Source of the DNA: Kitasatospora xanthocidica
GTDB lineage: Bacteria > Actinomycetota > Actinomycetes > Streptomycetales > Streptomycetaceae
Direction of reading: 5' to 3'
Length of the DNA: 64,000 nt
Assembly (NCBI RefSeq): GCF_014656195.1
Contig: NZ_BNBY01000007.1
Span: 296,517-360,516 of the forward strand
In this document: positions 58,936 through 64,000 of the stretch, in pieces
Position numbering within the stretch: position 1 is the first letter of the stretch
Layout of the letters: each line of letters begins with the position of its first letter
Program-made: the position numbers and the translations under genes
Notes under the pieces: generated by a model
The model's database searches: none
What the model saw: only the letters and a program-made list of their open reading frames with translations
Told to the model about the DNA's origin: nothing

Positions 58936-59628
58936 TCAGCGCAGCGGGCTGAGCCCCAGCCCCGCTCCCGGGGCGGCCGCGGTGCGCACCGCCACCGAAC
59001 CCGCCGGGGCGCTCAACCGCAGCCAGCCGCCCGCCCGGTGCACCGACAGCGGCGCGCCGGGCTTCAGGAAGCCCACCACGTACGCGGCGTGCACCGCCCG
59101 CAACGGCAGCTCCGGCAGCACGGACACCGGGCGGGACCAGATCTCGTCCGCCAGCGCGTCCAGCACCGCACGGGTCCGGTGGTGCTCCGGCACGGCCTCG
59201 CTGCGCTCGCGGAACTCCCGGACCCCGGCCATCAGTTCGGGGTACACCTCGGCCACCGGCGGGGCCCCGGCTGGCCGCCAGCCGGTACGCGGCGGCAGCA
59301 GGCCTGCCCACGCCGGGCCGGTCACCGGCGCCGGCAGCGCGACGGCGCCCTGCCCGGCGTCCACGCCGTCCAGCAGCTGACCCGCCGAGACGGTCAGGTC
59401 CACCGGCTCGTCCAAGCCGTCCAGCCGCGCGGTGCGGATCGCCAGCGCGCCCGAACCGCCCAGCGGCAGCCGCCCGAACACCGCCAGCACGCCGTCCTCC
59501 GTACCCGGCCCCACCGCCTGCAGGCGCACGGCCGCCGCCTTGTCGAAGCGCAGCAGGCGCAGCAGGAAGGCGGAGAGGTCGGCGGCCTCCCCGGCGTCGG
59601 CCAGGGCGAGACGGGCGGTGACGGTCAA
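58936..59628 (-). CDS. Hypothetical protein (230 aa)
   Basis: A mixed protein with LSAFLLRLLRFDKAAAVRLQ, VFGRLPLGGSGALAIRTA and VLPELPLRAVHAAYVVGFLKPG. No family is recognised, but the gene regularly sits beside a thioesterase and EttA in streptomycetes (recollection, not shown by the sequence). TTG 59628 is the first start after an in-frame stop; no good RBS. A G-rich repeat region separates it from the next gene. Confidence 0.75.
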   Translation of the reverse strand: MTVTARLALADAGEAADLSAFLLRLLRFDKAAAVRLQAVGPGTEDGVLAVFGRLPLGGSGALAIRTARLDGLDEPVDLTVSAGQLLDGVDAGQGAVALPAPVTGPAWAGLLPPRTGWRPAGAPPVAEVYPELMAGVREFRERSEAVPEHHRTRAVLDALADEIWSRPVSVLPELPLRAVHAAYVVGFLKPGAPLSVHRAGGWLRLSAPAGSVAVRTAAAPGAGLGLSPLR

Positions 59629-59639
59629 CGCAGCTCAGC

Positions 59640-59761
59640 TCGAATCATCGGGTGCGGTCGGCAGGTCCGGACGGCGGTGCGGACGGCGGGTGCGGACGGC
59701 GGGTGCGGTCAGCGGGTCCGGACGGCGGGCACGGTCAGCGGGTGCGGTCGGACGGCGGCGG
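59640..59761. repeat. Degenerate G-rich tandem repeat
   Basis: The GCGGACGGCGGGT/GTGCGGTCAGCGG motif recurs about nine times with variable spacing between the thioesterase stop and the next start. Probably simple-sequence expansion without a gene. Confidence 0.6.
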
Positions 59762-60202
59762 TCAGACGGCGGCGGGGACGGGCTCGTCCACGAAGCGGCC
59801 GAGGAACTCCCGCTCCACCGGCGAGATCCGGCGCGGCCGGCCCTCGGCCAGGTCGTAGGGGACGACCACGGTGGACGCCCGGACGTACACGATGTCGGTG
59901 CCGTCCTCGGCGACGTCCTTGATCTCGTAGGAGACGGTCAGCGAGGCGCCGCCGATCCTCGTCACCCAGGTCTCGATGGTGACCGGCTCCGGCCGGTGCA
60001 CCAACGGGCGCTTGTAGTCGATCTCGTGGCGCGCCACCACCGAACCGCCCGCGAACTCCCCGGCGCCGGCCTCGGCGGCCTGGGTGAACATGAAGTCGAT
60101 CCGGGCCTCCTCCAGGTAGCGCAGGAAGACCACGTTGTTGACGTGCCCGAAGGCGTCCATGTCGGACCAGCGCAGCGGGCAGGCGTAGATGTGGCGGGCC
60201 AC
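59762..60202 (-). CDS. Acyl-CoA thioesterase (hotdog, YbgC/FcbC-like)
   Basis: The 146-residue enzyme has CPLRWSDMDAFGHVNNVVFLRYLEEAR, including the catalytic Asp of the 4-hydroxybenzoyl-CoA thioesterase-type hotdog fold, and a long strand RHEIDYKRPLVHRPEPV. It hydrolyses acyl-CoA thioesters. GTG 60202 with GGAGA 7 nt upstream. It is 134 bp after EttA on the same strand. Confidence 0.92.
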   Translation of the reverse strand: MARHIYACPLRWSDMDAFGHVNNVVFLRYLEEARIDFMFTQAAEAGAGEFAGGSVVARHEIDYKRPLVHRPEPVTIETWVTRIGGASLTVSYEIKDVAEDGTDIVYVRASTVVVPYDLAEGRPRRISPVEREFLGRFVDEPVPAAV

Positions 60203-60336
60203 GGGTGTTCTCCTAAGTTCCGGTCGCCCGCCGCCGCCCCCCGGTGCCGACGGACGGCGGCGGGGTGCGGCGGTGGGCCGCGGCCCGGCAGGCCGCCCCG
60301 GAGGGCAGTCTGCCGGGCCGTTGTGACGGCTGGATG

Positions 60337-62001
<1,665 letters not shown>

Positions 62002-62208
62002 GTGAGATCGCTCCGGCGTCGTCGGGAGTATTCGGCTTGCAGCCTTCCATTGTGCCGCACCCGGCCGCGGGCCCCGAACCGCCGGGGTGCCCCTCGGGGG
62101 TATCCCCGGCCCGCCGGTGACGGTGTCCGAGGCCCGGCACTCCCCTTCTCCCACCGGGCCGACGCCCGCGGCCCCCGCCGGGGACCGACCACGGACCCAC
62201 CGACGCGA

Positions 62209-62251
62209 AGGAGCCCGGCCCCCCGCAGCGCGTGTGGGGGGCCGGGCTCCT
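62209..62251 (-). terminator. Terminator of the TQXA surface protein gene
   Basis: AGGAGCCCGGCCCCCC (62209-62224) pairs perfectly with 62236-62251 around 11 nt. It is 46 bp after the minus-strand stop at 62297. The remaining 62002-62208 shows no gene. Confidence 0.85.
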
Positions 62252-62296
62252 GCTTCACGGCCTCAGGGGGTCAGCCCCCTCGGCCCGCGGAGGGGA

Positions 62297-63793
62297 TCAG
62301 GCGGTGGTGCGACCGTGGCGGCCGCGGCGGCGCAGGACGAAGACGGCGGCGCCACCGGCCACGACCAGGCCACCGGCGACGGCGGCGAGGATCGGGGTCG
62401 AGTCACTGGCACCGGTCTGGGCCAGGCCACCGGTGCCGGGGGCGGCGCTGGTGGTCGACGGGGCCGGCTGGCCGGCGCCGGCGCTCGGGGTGCCCGACGG
62501 GGTGCCGGACGGGGTGCCGGACGGCGTGCCGGTCGGGGCCGGGGTGGACGGGCCGGGGGTCGGCGTGCCGGTGCCGGTGCCGGTCTTGCAGTCCAGGACG
62601 CCCTTGAACTCGCGGCTGTAGCCGTTCGGGCCGGAGACGGTGATGTCGTACGCGGTCTTCTCGTCGACCTTGACCAGCACGCTCTCGGTCTTGCCCGGCT
62701 GGACGGTCAGCGACTGCTTGCCGACCGTGACGGTGCCGGCCTCGTCGCCACCGTTGGTGACGGAGACGCGCACGCCACCGCTGGCGCACTCGACCTTGGC
62801 GGTGCTGTCGATCAGCGCGCCCTTGCCCTGCTTCCAGGTGGCCTTGGCGGCGTCGGCGACGCTGAGCTTGCTGGAGCCGGCCAGGATCATGGTCTGGCTG
62901 TGCTCCTCGCGGGTGTAACCCTTGCTGAGGAAGACCCGGCCGCTGGGGACGACGGTGGAGGCGCTGGCGTTGACCGTGACCGAGCCGTCCGGGGTGCCGG
63001 CCGGCACGTCCAGGAACAGCTGGGTGTCCTTGGCGATCGGACCGGCGATCGAGCCGCCGACCGGCTTGTTGTCCTTGTCCAGCAGCTTGACCTTGTCGGC
63101 GGCGTCGCCGCTGACGGCCAGCTTCACCTCGGAGGCGCTGGAGTTGAGGGTGAACGGGCCGAGCTTGGCGCCGGACTTGCCGGAGACCGAGTCCGGGCTG
63201 AGGGTCAGCGACGGCTTGGGCTCGGCGGCGATGCCCTTGTTGGCGGCACCGGTCAGGTAGTCGCGCAGCTTCTTGGCGTTCTCGTCGTGCGGGACGGCGT
63301 TCTTGTTGTCCGAGAACTTCCAGATCGCGGCCTGGGTGCCCGCGGCCGCGGCCTCGGGGCTCAGGTTGCCCGTACCGGCGGCCTTGGAGAGCGCCGTGAG
63401 GTCCTTGACCTGGGGGTACGAGTTCTCCAGGATCCAGCGGATCTTGGCGGCCGCCTCGGTCTTGTTCTTGTCACCGAGGGAGCTGGAAGCCCAGTCCGAC
63501 TCCTGGTACTGGATCTTCTTCCGGATGTCCACCGGGAACCCGAAGTCGATGCAGTAGGTCTGCAGCTCGCCGTCGGCGGTCTTCAGCGTGAACAGGCCGC
63601 CGTCGACGGTGCCACCGTCGACGTCGATCTTCTCGCCGAGCATGGTGGGCTGCACCACCGCGGTCACGCCCGCTCCCGGGGTGTCCGCCGCGACCGCCGC
63701 ACCGGCCGCGAACAGGCCTCCGCCCAAGGTCAAGCCGGTCGTGAGCATGACAGTGGTTATCCGGGACAGACTCCGCCCCTGCCTCTGGAACAT
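62297..63793 (-). CDS. Thioester-domain (TQXA) cell-wall protein with LAxTG sorting signal
   Basis: The 498-residue precursor has a signal peptide (VMLTTGLTLGGGLFAAGAAVA), a thioester domain with the Cys of TYCIDFGFP (~65), the WASSSLGD and IRWILENSYP segments and the partner Gln in GTQAAIWKFSD (~135), beta-sandwich repeats, a Pro/Thr/Ser stalk (TPSGTPSGTPSGTPSAG), the sorting motif LAQTG (~462), a membrane helix and a basic tail (RRRGRHGRTTA). LAxTG is the class E sortase type of actinobacteria. The thioester may bind host or surface amines covalently. GGAGGG precedes ATG 63793. Confidence 0.93.
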   Translation of the reverse strand: MFQRQGRSLSRITTVMLTTGLTLGGGLFAAGAAVAADTPGAGVTAVVQPTMLGEKIDVDGGTVDGGLFTLKTADGELQTYCIDFGFPVDIRKKIQYQESDWASSSLGDKNKTEAAAKIRWILENSYPQVKDLTALSKAAGTGNLSPEAAAAGTQAAIWKFSDNKNAVPHDENAKKLRDYLTGAANKGIAAEPKPSLTLSPDSVSGKSGAKLGPFTLNSSASEVKLAVSGDAADKVKLLDKDNKPVGGSIAGPIAKDTQLFLDVPAGTPDGSVTVNASASTVVPSGRVFLSKGYTREEHSQTMILAGSSKLSVADAAKATWKQGKGALIDSTAKVECASGGVRVSVTNGGDEAGTVTVGKQSLTVQPGKTESVLVKVDEKTAYDITVSGPNGYSREFKGVLDCKTGTGTGTPTPGPSTPAPTGTPSGTPSGTPSGTPSAGAGQPAPSTTSAAPGTGGLAQTGASDSTPILAAVAGGLVVAGGAAVFVLRRRGRHGRTTA

Positions 63794-64000
63794 CTGGGAT
63801 CCCTCCGGGCCGGGCCGCTCCGAGGGGCGGACCCGCCGACTTGCCGTGCCGCGCGTGCCCCCTGTGGCACTGCTGCGGGTATGAACCAGACGAATCCTAT
63901 TGACCCCCAGAGGCCCCGAAACCCCCATGCGAAATCAGGACGATTCCGTATCTGGATCGTTATCAACCCCCTCAGGATCCCCACAAACTGACGGTCGGAC
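63794..64000. other. Upstream region of the TQXA gene, window end
   Basis: No gene is seen. The stretch 63885-63990 is relatively AT-rich (GAATCCTATTGACCC, GATTCCGTATCTGGATCGTTATC), so it may hold promoters of the TQXA gene. Confidence 0.3.

Overview
The window is about 73% GC with strongly GC-biased third codon positions, TTG/GTG starts, many leaderless or ATGA/GTGA-overlapping genes, and families typical of filamentous actinomycetes: DUF397/XRE pairs, a PknG-type kinase, group ECF41 and ECF42 sigma factors, a TQXA/LAxTG surface protein and a group II truncated haemoglobin. It looks like a chromosomal segment of Streptomyces or, more likely, Kitasatospora (inference; no marker gene here settles the genus). 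There is one tRNA (Leu, CAG) and no rRNA, CRISPR array, prophage or intact insertion sequence.

Layout. 1-7.5 kb: the C-terminal part of a large AAA ATPase; an ABC ATPase/FtsX permease exporter; an unusual array of eight palindromes at an exact 26-bp period; a TetR/alpha-beta hydrolase divergent pair. 7.7-14.1 kb: a methyltransferase-Rieske oxygenase pair facing an AurF-like diiron oxygenase-FprB redox operon, then an HSL-type esterase. 14.2-14.6 kb: a 440-bp block in which two different palindromes alternate. 14.6-25.6 kb (mostly minus strand): a DGPF protein with its ECF42 sigma factor and a recognisable ECF42-type promoter, an Rnl2-like RNA ligase, a MerR regulator, a serine hydrolase, an EPSP synthase paralogue, a TetR/amidase divergent pair with two operators, and a two-component system.

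25.6-30.7 kb: small proteins, tRNA-Leu with its terminator, and a whiJ-like regulatory island (XRE regulator, tandemly duplicated DUF397 genes with one frameshifted copy, a HATPase protein), then a secreted dirigent/AOC-like protein. 30.8-37.7 kb: an acyl-CoA ligase, a compact PQQ biosynthesis operon (pqqA, pqqC, a pqqD-pqqE fusion, pqqB) and a convergent secreted beta-propeller protein. 37.8-45.1 kb: a DUF885 protein, GATase/AraC regulator with isochorismatase, an ECF41 sigma factor divergent from an NmrA-type reductase, a DinB protein and a nucleosidase.

45.4-56.1 kb: a signalling locus of the glnX-glnH-pknG type extended with a PP2C phosphatase, a von Willebrand A protein and an FHA protein; several members carry cysteine-rich zinc-ribbon-like termini, which suggests one phospho-signalling module sensing an amino acid. 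56.3-64 kb: an ABC-2 exporter, truncated haemoglobin, thioesterase, EttA-type ABC-F protein and a thioester-domain cell-wall protein.

The strongest candidates for undescribed biology are non-coding: the 26-bp-period array (5477-5673), the alternating palindrome block (14191-14630) and the related hairpin that recurs at 9987 and 30726. Among genes, the RNA ligase, the PQQ operon architecture and the zinc-ribbon-linked PknG/PP2C/vWA/FHA locus stand out.
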